Origin: Streptococcus oralis
GTDB taxonomy: Bacteria > Bacillota > Bacilli > Lactobacillales > Streptococcaceae
Length of the DNA stretch: 7,949 bases
Assembly: GCA_905370255.1 (NCBI GenBank)
Contig: CAJPKC010000047.1
Span: forward strand, 1 to 7,949
Direction of reading: 5' to 3'
How positions within the stretch are numbered: the first letter of the stretch is position 1; every line of letters begins with the position of its first letter. The notes beneath the pieces are model-generated. The model did no database searches, had not been told where the DNA came from, and saw only the letters and a program-made list of their open reading frames with translations. Positions 1-7,653 of the stretch are shown in pieces. The translations under genes were made by a program, and so were the position numbers.

Positions 1-631
1 CTGATACACTTATCCAACTTGTTGCATCCGTCACAGATAATTGAAGTTCAGCAGTATCTTTAGAAGTTTTATACTCTACTGATATCACATCTCCCTGACC
101 TGAAACAGTCACAGTTGATGCTTCACTCGAACTTGATGGACTAGTGGTTTGGTTGCTAGTTGTTATTTCACTAGTTGTTGCATTTGTAGTAGTAGTTACA
201 ACATTATAGTTAGCTGAAGTTGTTTCTGTTGGTTGTGTTTGAATATAATTCCAAACATAATAGGTTACGAATACTAAAATTGATAAGGAGAATAAGACGA
301 AGTAAAAAAGTGGAAGCAGGGAACGTTTCTTTCGATTAGAACGTCTACGACCTGATAGTTCTATCTCATCAACATCAACTTCTTCATAGGTAATCATACT
401 ACCTGAATCATAAGCATCTAGAACTATACTTTCATCCAATTCAACTGCCCAAGCATACTTTCTCAAAAAAGAGCGAACATAAAAGGGACTAGGTAATTTA
501 TCAAAATCATCTGACTCTAAAGCTTCTAGCATATCCAGTTGAATATCTGTCTTGCGCTGCAACTCCTCTAAACTCAACCCCTGGTTTACTCTTGCTAAAC
601 GTAAAACTTCACCGATTGTTTTTTTCCTCAT
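1..631 (-). CDS. rodZ: RodZ, cell-shape / peripheral peptidoglycan synthesis protein (5' part, C-terminus outside window)
   Basis: Single-pass membrane protein with a cytoplasmic helix-turn-helix domain. In rods RodZ binds MreB; in ovococci, which lack MreB, it belongs to the elongasome for peripheral wall synthesis (family knowledge). I translated 210 codons from the ATG at 631-629 (MRKKTIGEVL). Residues about 5-68 are the RodZ-type HTH, with LPSPFYVRSFLRKYA at 46-60 being very typical. Residues 94-103 are basic (SGRRRSNRKK), positive-inside; 105-130 are a hydrophobic membrane segment ending in YYVWNYI; 131-178 are a low-complexity Thr/Ser/Asn linker; from about 181 the extracytoplasmic DUF4115-like domain begins and runs off the left edge. 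The AGAAGG ribosome site lies 10 bases upstream of the chosen start. An in-frame ATG at 640-638 (MIS extension) sits too close to that site. The gene lies 40 bases downstream of ymfH and is probably co-transcribed, perhaps with an extra promoter at 671-698. Confidence 0.95.
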   Translation of the reverse strand, partial: MRKKTIGEVLRLARVNQGLSLEELQRKTDIQLDMLEALESDDFDKLPSPFYVRSFLRKYAWAVELDESIVLDAYDSGSMITYEEVDVDEIELSGRRRSNRKKRSLLPLFYFVLFSLSILVFVTYYVWNYIQTQPTETTSANYNVVTTTTNATTSEITTSNQTTSPSSSSEASTVTVSGQGDVISVEYKTSKDTAELQLSVTDATSWISVS

Positions 632-670
632 ACTTATCATTCCTTCTTTCTAGTCTCATTTTTTTCAATT

Positions 671-698
671 ATTATAGCGGGAAAATCGTAAACTCAAC
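671..698 (-). promoter_or_regulatory. Possible internal promoter for rodZ, overlapping the ymfH stop codon
   Basis: On the minus strand a perfect TATAAT (676-671) includes the TAA stop of ymfH (674-672). A weak -35, TTGAGT at 697-692, lies 15 bases upstream, or GGTTGA at 699-694 with a 17-base spacer. Transcription would start near 664, about 33 bases before the rodZ ATG. The -10 match is exact but the -35 is poor, and TATAAT is common in AT-rich DNA. Read-through from ymfF-ymfH remains the simpler explanation for rodZ expression. Confidence 0.35.
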
Positions 699-1952
699 CA
701 TTTCACTATTATCAATAAAATGATGACCTACCTCAAGAACATCTTCTAAGGTCATTTCCTGTATAATCTTTGGCAAATCAAACAAGGTTGATTCATCAAC
801 GTGCGACTGATATTGAGTCGCAATAAATTCTAAAGAATTCAGATTATGGATAAACTCTCCATAAATTTCACTTTTTATTAAATCAAGATGCTCCTCTGAC
901 ACATCCGGATCAGTTACAAAATTTTTTATTGCCTTTCGAAATTGGTGTGAAATGGCAACAGGTTCTTTTGTATCCATTGTCAGCATCAAAAAATTAAAAC
1001 GATGATTGATTTCAACCTCCATAGATAATGAAGAATCTAGTTTCCCAGTTTCATACAAACTTTGAAATCTTTTTGAGGTCCATCCAAACATCATCGAAAA
1101 CAAGGCCTTCAACAAAACACCGTATCGATAGCAGTCTTTACTCTCCATCTCAGCATTTGTTCGAACTCCAATAGCTAATTTAGGAGAAGCCACATCCATA
1201 CGAATACTCTCAACCTTCTTTACAGGGTGTAAAGCGATTGTTTCTCGTGGATTTTGAACTATACAAACTCCAACATCCTTTTGCAAGAAATAATTCTGTA
1301 TCAACTCTAAATCAAAATTTCCAACGAGAAAAATATGGATATTGACAGGTGTGTAAAATTCATCAAAATTATCTCGTAAATCCTCTAAACGAATATCTTC
1401 TATCGAATGTTCAGTACCAACAATATCCGAAGCTAAAGGACTTTCTGGATAAAGATTTGCAAGAGTTTTAAAGAACAAGCAAGAATCAGGATCATCCTGA
1501 TACATTTCACGTTCTTGCTGGATGATATCCTTTTCACGCTCAACTGACTCTTTGGTAATATGAAAACTTGTAACGAGTTCTTCAAGCAAATCCAAACACT
1601 CTATAACATGATCAGATGTTGAAAATAGATAGCTAGTATTTGTAAAGCTTGTAAAGGCATTACTTTCTGCTCCTAGTTCTGTAAAAGCAGCCATGATATC
1701 TTCGGAGTTTTCTCTTTCAAAAAGTTTATGTTCTAAAAAATGAGCAATTCCATTAGGATATTTTTTCTTTTTCCCATCTCTATCTGTAAACTCGGTGTCA
1801 ACCGAACCAACTTGAACAGTTACCACACCATAAACTTCGTTAAAATCATTTTTAGGAAGTAAAGAAACTGTCAAGCCGTTTTTTAATGTTGCTTGATAAA
1901 GAGTTTCCTTTACAGCAGGATAGTATTTCTCTTGAAAAGTAACTCTAGTCAT
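672..1952 (-). CDS. ymfH: M16 family zinc peptidase, YmfH-like (metal-binding subunit)
   Basis: Predicted cytosolic zinc metallopeptidase of the M16 (pitrilysin / processing peptidase) family, 426 aa, no signal peptide or membrane segment. The inverted zinc motif HFLEH is at residues 71-75 within GIAHFLEHKLF: H71 and H75 are ligands and E74 the catalytic base. A downstream glutamate in IIQQEREM (E147 or E149) is the likely third ligand. The C-terminal half is the second M16 repeat, but where active family members carry the substrate-binding Arg...Tyr pair this protein has Y300 and S307 (LYETGKLDSSLS). It therefore seems to need a partner for that part of the active site. The start codon overlaps the ymfF stop (ATGA, 1952-1949), implying coupled translation and equal amounts. 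It resembles B. subtilis YmfH, which also sits near rodZ/pgsA. The natural substrate is unknown; bacteriocin or peptide-pheromone processing is known for some M16 relatives but nothing here points to it. Confidence 0.93.
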   Translation of the reverse strand: MTRVTFQEKYYPAVKETLYQATLKNGLTVSLLPKNDFNEVYGVVTVQVGSVDTEFTDRDGKKKKYPNGIAHFLEHKLFERENSEDIMAAFTELGAESNAFTSFTNTSYLFSTSDHVIECLDLLEELVTSFHITKESVEREKDIIQQEREMYQDDPDSCLFFKTLANLYPESPLASDIVGTEHSIEDIRLEDLRDNFDEFYTPVNIHIFLVGNFDLELIQNYFLQKDVGVCIVQNPRETIALHPVKKVESIRMDVASPKLAIGVRTNAEMESKDCYRYGVLLKALFSMMFGWTSKRFQSLYETGKLDSSLSMEVEINHRFNFLMLTMDTKEPVAISHQFRKAIKNFVTDPDVSEEHLDLIKSEIYGEFIHNLNSLEFIATQYQSHVDESTLFDLPKIIQEMTLEDVLEVGHHFIDNSEMVEFTIFPL

Positions 1953-3199
1953 TCTGCTCCTTCCATAAAATAAATAGCCTGCAATTTCAAACTAGATGCC
2001 GCCCTACAGATTTCATCCCTGTCAACTTGCTCTAGTTGCTCTATCAAAGTTTCTTGGTCTAAAACTGATTTACCAAAAAAGAGGCTCAAGTATTCTCTAT
2101 CTATAATCGAATCTTGATTATCCTGACTCAACAACATCGTCCTACGAATCATTTCCTTAGTTTGATTAACTTCAGCATCTGTAAATCTACCATTTTTGAT
2201 AGCTAACAATTGATCATTCATCAATTTTCTTACCTTGTTTCGGTTTTGACGATTTATCCCAGCAAACAATCTTAAAAATCCACTAAAGAGATCTAAGTGA
2301 CTAGAAACAGTGTAGGCCAAACCTTCCTTTTCCCTAACTTGGGTAAACAATTTAGAGTGCGGGAAAGCTCCAAGCAAACCATTCACGAGAAGCAAGGCCA
2401 TCTTTTGATCATCTCCATAACCAATTGTGCTATGATAACCCATTTCTAGAATAGACTGACCTAGGTTTTTCCTGGCAATTCCTTCTCTAAGAACATTTGA
2501 ATAACCTTGCTGATATTGAATATTTACAGTTTCTTTACGACCTGTCAAGTTAAATTTCTTCAAGTTTTCTAAGACTTCAATTTCATTAAAATCACCTAAA
2601 AAGAATAAATCAATCCTATCTTCTTTCAGCATTTTTTGAAAACTTGAATAGCAAGATTTAGAAGTCTCTTCGGAAATTCTGGCAATTAAATCTTTAGGAA
2701 CTAACTGCATTGATTCTTCTTGAAAAAACAACTGATCCAATTCTTTATGAGCAAAGAAGAAAGGATCCTCTAATTCTGATTCTAGTCTCGCCAACAATTG
2801 TTTTTTTTCAATTTCAAAGGCATTGTTCTCAAATTCATCTTCATTTGACAATGGATTAAATATGACTTGATACAATAATTCTAAAATCTGAGCAGTTAAT
2901 ACGTTTTTCTTACTTAAAAATTCATCTCGAACATAAGTCAAACTCACGTCTACTAAGTGACTTTGCCCCCTTCTATAAGCATGAGTTGACAAATCTGCTC
3001 CATACAATGCTGCCAGATGTTTTCTAAGAACCTGGGCAGTTGGATAACCTTTATTAGCAGTTTCAAGCATACTGGCACTTAGCATGCGACCAGAGATTAA
3101 ATCCAGAGATAATGGAGCTGTGAAACGCATGGTTATTTTATTTGTCTTAAACTTTTTAGAATAGATAAAATGCACTGCAATTCCAGGGAATAACTCCAT
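1949..3199 (-). CDS. ymfF: M16 family peptidase-like protein, YmfF-like (non-metal-binding subunit)
   Basis: 416-aa M16-fold protein, predicted cytosolic, first gene of the minus-strand operon. The zinc motif is gone: the position matching HFLEH reads SMLET (residues 43-47), keeping only the glutamate. The C-terminal repeat keeps the canonical substrate-binding signature QVREKEGLAYTVSS (residues 287-300) with R289 and Y296. This is the complement of YmfH, and heterodimeric M16B enzymes of this kind are known (for example a Thermus pair). I infer a YmfF-YmfH heterodimer with a shared active site. The start is supported by a strong AAGGAGG ribosome site 6-7 bases upstream (core 3206-3210) and a perfect extended -10 at 3227-3235. 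No tryptophan codon was seen. The sequence is not degraded: the frame is full length and the second half is well conserved, so this is a specialised subunit and not a pseudogene. Confidence 0.92.
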   Translation of the reverse strand: MELFPGIAVHFIYSKKFKTNKITMRFTAPLSLDLISGRMLSASMLETANKGYPTAQVLRKHLAALYGADLSTHAYRRGQSHLVDVSLTYVRDEFLSKKNVLTAQILELLYQVIFNPLSNEDEFENNAFEIEKKQLLARLESELEDPFFFAHKELDQLFFQEESMQLVPKDLIARISEETSKSCYSSFQKMLKEDRIDLFFLGDFNEIEVLENLKKFNLTGRKETVNIQYQQGYSNVLREGIARKNLGQSILEMGYHSTIGYGDDQKMALLLVNGLLGAFPHSKLFTQVREKEGLAYTVSSHLDLFSGFLRLFAGINRQNRNKVRKLMNDQLLAIKNGRFTDAEVNQTKEMIRRTMLLSQDNQDSIIDREYLSLFFGKSVLDQETLIEQLEQVDRDEICRAASSLKLQAIYFMEGAE

Positions 3200-3226
3200 C
3201 TTTTACCTCCTTTTACATAGAGTTCT

Positions 3227-3235
3227 ATTATACCA
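3227..3235 (-). promoter_or_regulatory. Extended -10 promoter of the ymfF-ymfH(-rodZ) operon
   Basis: The minus strand carries TGGTATAAT, a perfect TATAAT (3232-3227) preceded by the TGn extension (3235-3233). Streptococcal promoters often use this element with little -35; the 17-base position here reads AGGAAA, a poor -35. Transcription would begin near 3220, giving a leader of about 20 bases that holds the AAGGAGG ribosome site. The upstream edge of the element touches a cre-like sequence at 3235-3249. Confidence 0.75.
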
Positions 3236-3293
3236 TGAAAACGAAAATTTTTCCTGTTCTCTTTGACTCTTTTGAAATTAAAATCGTTTTCAT
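3235..3293. repeat. Inverted repeat of two cre-like (CcpA-type) sequences between divergent promoters
   Basis: ATGAAAACGA at 3235-3244 is repeated exactly in inverse orientation at 3293-3284. Extended to 15 bases, both copies (ATGAAAACGAAAATT and ATGAAAACGATTTTA) fit the catabolite-responsive element pattern WTGNAANCGNWNNCW at every defined position except the C near the end. The left copy lies directly against the ymfF -10, where a bound protein would block RNA polymerase. The right copy lies about 50 bases upstream of the yaaA -10. The centres are 49 bp apart. That CcpA binds here is inference; the missing C weakens each site and the region is very AT-rich. Confidence 0.45.
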
Positions 3294-3307
3294 ATCTTAG
3301 GTTTTCC

Positions 3308-3338
3308 TTCCACTATTTTAAGTAAAATATGGTATAAT
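3308..3338 (+). promoter_or_regulatory. Extended -10 promoter of yaaA-recF
   Basis: TGGTATAAT at 3330-3338 is a perfect -10 with the TGn extension. The best upstream hexamer, TTCCAC at 3308-3313, is a weak -35 with a long 19-base spacer, so the extension probably carries the activity. Transcription should begin near 3345, about 14 bases before the yaaA ATG, leaving room only for the ribosome site GAGG (3349-3352). The 11 bases ATGGTATAATA here match the ymfF promoter exactly in the opposite orientation. Confidence 0.8.
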
Positions 3339-3358
3339 ACCAAAGATTGAGGTGAACT

Positions 3359-3727
3359 ATGGAATACAAATTATTTGAAGAATTTATTACGCTCCAAGCT
3401 CTTTTAAAAGATCTTGGAATCATCCAAAGTGGTGGCGCTATTAAATCATTTTTAGCTGACCATCTTGTATATTTTAATGGGGAATTAGAAAATCGTCGCG
3501 GCAAAAAAATTAGAATCGGAGATTCTATTGAAATCCCTGATTTAAAAACTCAAATTATTCTAGTTAAACCAACATCAGAAGAACTAGAGGAGTTTCGTCT
3601 AGAAAAACTTGAGAAAGAACGTGTAGCTAAGCTTGTCAAGGAAATGAATAAAAAGGTACAAAAAAAGCCAACAAAAAAAGCTCAAGCAACAAAAACAAAA
3701 CCTGCACCACGGTTCCCAGGTAGATAA
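3359..3727 (+). CDS. yaaA: S4 RNA-binding domain protein YaaA (RecF-associated)
   Basis: Small basic protein of 122 aa. Residues about 8-70 form an S4 domain of the YaaA-near-RecF type: [18 protein letters not shown] leads into the conserved [16 protein letters not shown] helix-turn and [10 protein letters not shown] strands (46-55). S4 domains bind structured RNA; B. subtilis YaaA (RlbA) is reported as a ribosome-associated factor, but a precise role is not fixed. The tail from about residue 76 is first a charged helix ([18 protein letters not shown]) and then Lys/Thr/Ala/Pro-rich, ending RFPGR. This makes it clearly longer than the roughly 70-residue Bacillus protein, and the tail may add RNA contacts. 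The ATG has GAGG six bases upstream. It is followed 2 bases later by recF, the neighbour it also has beside dnaA-dnaN in Bacillus. Confidence 0.92.
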   Translation: MEYKLFEEFITLQALLKDLGIIQSGGAIKSFLADHLVYFNGELENRRGKKIRIGDSIEIPDLKTQIILVKPTSEELEEFRLEKLEKERVAKLVKEMNKKVQKKPTKKAQATKTKPAPRFPGR

Positions 3728-3729
3728 TT

Positions 3730-4821
3730 ATGTTGTTGAAAAACTTATCCATTAAACAATTTCGTAACTATCATAATATCGAAATTGATTTTAATCCAAA
3801 ATTAAATGTATTTGTTGGCCGAAACGCTCAAGGAAAAACCAATCTTCTTGAAAGTATTTACTTTTTAGCCTTAACGAGAAGTCATCGAACAAAGACTGAT
3901 AAAAATTTAATTCAATTTGAAGAAGAACAACTGCAAGTTTCTGGAATCTTGCAAAAGAAAACAGCAAGCATTCCACTTGAAATTGACCTAACACAAAAAG
4001 GGCGAATTACTAAAGTGAATTACTTAAAACAAGCTCGCCTATCAGACTATATTGGTCATATGAATGTTGTCTTATTCGCTCCAGAAGATTTACAACTTGT
4101 CAAAGGCGCTCCGGCCATTCGTCGTAAATTCATTGACATAGAATTAGGGCAAATTAAACCGATTTACTTGTCAGACCTGTCAAGTTATAACCACGTCCTT
4201 AAACAGAGAAATACCTATCTCAAATCTACACAAAACATAGATGAGACTTTCCTATCTGTTCTTGATGACCAACTAGTAGAATATGGCTGTCGTGTAATGA
4301 ATCATCGAGCTGACTTTATCCAGAAAATGGAACTCTTTGGCAAGAAAAAACATTTTGACATCTCAGATCAGTTAGAAGAACTGTCAATCTATTATCAACC
4401 TTCTGTAAACTTTGTTGACAAGAAACATTTGGCTGAATCTTTCCATATAGCACTTCAAAAAAGTAGATCCAGAGATTTATTTAAAAAGAATACTGGAGTT
4501 GGTCCTCATCGGGATGATATGATTTTCATGATTAATGGAATGGAAGCAAGTTTCGGAAGTCAAGGGCAACATCGTAGCTTGGTACTTTCTATAAAACTTG
4601 CTGAAATCGAATTGATGGAGAGCATTACCAAAGAATCTCCCATTCTTTTGCTTGACGATGTCATGAGTGAACTTGACAATACTCGTCAACTTAAATTATT
4701 GGAAACTATTTCTCATAACATTCAAACTTTTATTACAACTACTAGTTTAGACCATCTTCAAAACTTGCCTGATAACTTGAGCGTCTTTACAGTAGATAAT
4801 GGTCAATTGACTGTAAATTAA
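3730..4821 (+). CDS. recF: DNA replication/repair protein RecF
   Basis: SMC-like ATPase of 363 aa (usual family length about 355-375), cytosolic. With RecO and RecR it directs RecA loading at single-strand gaps and supports restart of stalled forks. Visible motifs: N-terminal [14 protein letters not shown]; Walker A GRNAQGKT at 30-37; the conserved ALTRSHRT at 47-54; GPHRDD at 258-263; ABC signature [10 protein letters not shown] at 274-283; Walker B LLLDD at 306-310 with D-loop SELD at 313-316; TTTS near 336-339. All catalytic motifs are intact. The ATG follows the yaaA stop by 2 bases, and its only ribosome site is a weak AGG (3718-3720) within the last yaaA codons, so translation is probably coupled to yaaA. 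Transcription ends at the hairpin 20 bases after the stop. The family is usually next to dnaN/gyrB; here the neighbours are different, as is normal in streptococci. Confidence 0.97.
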   Translation: MLLKNLSIKQFRNYHNIEIDFNPKLNVFVGRNAQGKTNLLESIYFLALTRSHRTKTDKNLIQFEEEQLQVSGILQKKTASIPLEIDLTQKGRITKVNYLKQARLSDYIGHMNVVLFAPEDLQLVKGAPAIRRKFIDIELGQIKPIYLSDLSSYNHVLKQRNTYLKSTQNIDETFLSVLDDQLVEYGCRVMNHRADFIQKMELFGKKKHFDISDQLEELSIYYQPSVNFVDKKHLAESFHIALQKSRSRDLFKKNTGVGPHRDDMIFMINGMEASFGSQGQHRSLVLSIKLAEIELMESITKESPILLLDDVMSELDNTRQLKLLETISHNIQTFITTTSLDHLQNLPDNLSVFTVDNGQLTVN

Positions 4822-4841
4822 ACTTTACATCTATGTAAAAT

Positions 4842-4874
4842 AAAAAAATCTCCCGTTTAACAGGAGATTTTTTT
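4842..4874. terminator. Bidirectional intrinsic terminator shared by recF and guaB
   Basis: A perfect 12-bp stem pairs 4842-4853 (AAAAAAATCTCC) with 4863-4874 (GGAGATTTTTTT) around a 9-base loop. The A/T ends of the stem give a run of seven T on each strand, so the same hairpin works in both directions. It begins 20 bases after the recF stop on the plus strand and one base after the guaB stop on the minus strand. Confidence 0.93.
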
Positions 4875-4875
4875 A

Positions 4876-6384
<1,509 letters not shown>

Positions 6385-6408
6385 CTAAACGCTTTTTGTA
6401 TTGTATCT

Positions 6409-6436
6409 ATCATACCATTCTATGAAAATTTGTCAA
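6409..6436 (-). promoter_or_regulatory. Strong sigma-A type promoter of guaB
   Basis: On the minus strand a perfect -35 TTGACA (6436-6431), a 16-base spacer and an extended -10 TGG-TATGAT (TATGAT at 6414-6409) stand in register. Transcription should start near 6402, about 48 bases before the guaB ATG. The leader shows no purine riboswitch and I could not recognise a purine-repressor box in it. Confidence 0.88.
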
Positions 6437-6454
6437 TTAAATTTATAAGAGAAT

Positions 6455-6498
6455 AAATAAAAAACTATCCCTCTTATTTTAAAGAAGAAATAGTTTTA
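6455..6498 (-). terminator. Intrinsic terminator of trpS
   Basis: Read on the minus strand, AAAACTAT (6497-6490) pairs with ATAGTTTT (6468-6461). Inside the stem TTCTT/AAGAG can add about four more pairs across an asymmetric bulge. The hairpin is followed by a T-rich run (TTTTTTATTTATT). It starts about 20 bases after the trpS stop. The stem is AT-rich and moderately weak, and the T-run is broken by an A. It lies just upstream of the guaB promoter and so keeps trpS transcripts out of guaB. Confidence 0.7.
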
Positions 6499-6516
6499 TA
6501 GTTCATATTTTATCCA

Positions 6517-7542
6517 TTAGTGAAAGTAATTTAGACCCATTGCAGCTTTTACTTCTGATAGTGTTTGCCCAGCAACTTCTCGAGCTTTTTCACTACCTTT
6601 TTGGAGCATATTATAAACCTCACCCATATCTTTAGCATATTCTAGGCGACGTTCACGGATTGGACCAAGTTCACGTTCTAGGATTTCAAGTAGATAACGT
6701 TTGGTCTTAACATCACCAAGGCCTCCACGTTGATAATGTTCCTTCATTTCAGCAATTTCTTGAGCATCCTCAGGTCGACCGAATACGTCCAAGTAATGGA
6801 AAACCATATTTCCTTCAATCTTACCTGGATCCTCAACACGAATATGGTCTGGATCTGTATACATACTCATTACTTTTTTACGCAAAGTATCTGCATCATC
6901 AGCTAGGTAAATTCCATTATTAAGTGATTTCGACATTTTGGCATTACCATCAAGACCTGGTAAACGTCCCGCACCTTCGTGCTCAGGGTAAATTCCTTCT
7001 GGTTCTACTAAAACATCACAGTTATAGGCATGGTTGAAAGAACGCACAATTTCACGTGTTTGTTCAATCATCGGCTTTTGATCATTCCCTACTGGAACCA
7101 AGTTAGCCTTAAATGCTGTAATATCTGCTGCTTGCGCAACAGGATAAACTAAAAATCCAGTTGGAATACTTTCACCAAAGCCTTTTTGAGCAATTTCAGT
7201 CTTTACGGTTGGATTTCGTTCCAAGCGAGCTAATGAAACTAGGTTCATATAATACATAGAGAGCTCTGCCAATTCTGGAATCTGGCTTTGAATGAAAATC
7301 GTTGCTTTATTAGGATCTAATCCCACTGCAAGATAGTCCAAAGCAACATTCCCAATAGACTCTACAATAGTTTGTGGATCTTTTGCATGGTCTGTTAGTG
7401 CTTGCTGGTCAGCTAAAAAAACAAACATGTCATATTTATTTTCTTCTTGTAGTAAGACACGATTTTTCAAGCTACCAACGTAGTGCCCAATATGTAATTT
7501 CCCCGTTGGACGATCTCCTGTTAAAATAATGGGTTTACTCAT
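6517..7542 (-). CDS. trpS: Tryptophanyl-tRNA synthetase, divergent type II class
   Basis: Class I aminoacyl-tRNA synthetase of 341 aa that charges tRNA-Trp; a cytosolic dimer. The Rossmann-fold signatures are HIGH at residues 17-20 ([10 protein letters not shown]) and KMSKS at 202-206 ([11 protein letters not shown]); ADQQALTD at 44-51 and [16 protein letters not shown] at 151-166 line the substrate site. Compared with the usual bacterial enzyme as I remember it (B. subtilis and E. coli, with LGN/IGN and VGEDQKQHLE), this one has the GDRPTG...[18 protein letters not shown] and LPGLDG patterns of the second TrpRS class, which includes Deinococcus TrpRS II and the indolmycin-resistant Streptomyces enzyme. 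All catalytic motifs are intact. The protein contains no tryptophan. AAGGAG (7554-7549) precedes the ATG by 6 bases. It has its own promoter and terminator. The leader is too short for a T-box. Confidence 0.97.
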   Translation of the reverse strand: MSKPIILTGDRPTGKLHIGHYVGSLKNRVLLQEENKYDMFVFLADQQALTDHAKDPQTIVESIGNVALDYLAVGLDPNKATIFIQSQIPELAELSMYYMNLVSLARLERNPTVKTEIAQKGFGESIPTGFLVYPVAQAADITAFKANLVPVGNDQKPMIEQTREIVRSFNHAYNCDVLVEPEGIYPEHEGAGRLPGLDGNAKMSKSLNNGIYLADDADTLRKKVMSMYTDPDHIRVEDPGKIEGNMVFHYLDVFGRPEDAQEIAEMKEHYQRGGLGDVKTKRYLLEILERELGPIRERRLEYAKDMGEVYNMLQKGSEKAREVAGQTLSEVKAAMGLNYFH

Positions 7543-7570
7543 CTTATTCTCCTTTGATATGGTCCTTTCA

Positions 7571-7579
7571 ATTATAGCA
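7571..7579 (-). promoter_or_regulatory. Extended -10 promoter of trpS
   Basis: The minus strand carries TGC-TATAAT, a perfect -10 (7576-7571) with the TGn extension (7579-7577). The 17-base position upstream holds only CTGTCT, a weak -35. Transcription would begin near 7564, giving a leader of about 22 bases. If this is the main promoter, a tRNA-sensing T-box leader is excluded. Confidence 0.7.
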
Positions 7580-7630
7580 TTTTTTTGATAAAAAGACAGA
7601 TAATTTTTTTATTGAAACAATAGAGATGTT

Positions 7631-7653
7631 ACCCCTTTCAATCGTAAAGGGGT
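7631..7653. repeat. Perfect 8-bp hairpin without a T-run, between trpS and the ABC-F gene
   Basis: ACCCCTTT (7631-7638) and AAAGGGGT (7646-7653) form a perfect inverted repeat around a 7-base loop. The four G:C pairs stand out in this AT-rich gap. No T-run follows on either strand, so it does not look like an intrinsic terminator. It lies upstream of both flanking promoters, so it may be a protein-binding palindrome or part of an unrecognised transcript. The function is unknown. Confidence 0.6.

Noticed and set aside
10..18. DnaA-box-like TTATCCAAC, with TTATCCATT at 3745-3753 and 6510-6518.
   Set aside because: Each has mismatches to TTATCCACA, they are far apart and mostly within genes, and there is no cluster with an AT-rich unwinding region. 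Not an origin.
266..273. Exact competence cin-box TACGAATA on the plus strand; a second exact copy at 1199-1206.
   Set aside because: Both lie inside minus-strand coding regions (rodZ and ymfH), reading antisense to them and explained by ordinary codons. No gene follows in the right orientation and there is no matching upstream T-rich box.
638..640. Upstream in-frame ATG for rodZ (adds Met-Ile-Ser).
   Set aside because: It lies only one or two bases from the AGAAGG ribosome site, so the ATG at 631-629 with a 10-base spacer is more plausible.
1949..3199. ymfF as a decayed peptidase pseudogene because HxxEH is missing.
   Set aside because: The frame is full length, has strong start signals and keeps the R289/Y296 signature, consistent with a functional non-metal-binding subunit.
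3313..3504. Open frames opposite yaaA/recF (3313-3504, 3791-3994, 4477-4689).
   Set aside because: Antisense to well-supported genes, lacking start signals and protein-like composition; one covers the yaaA promoter.
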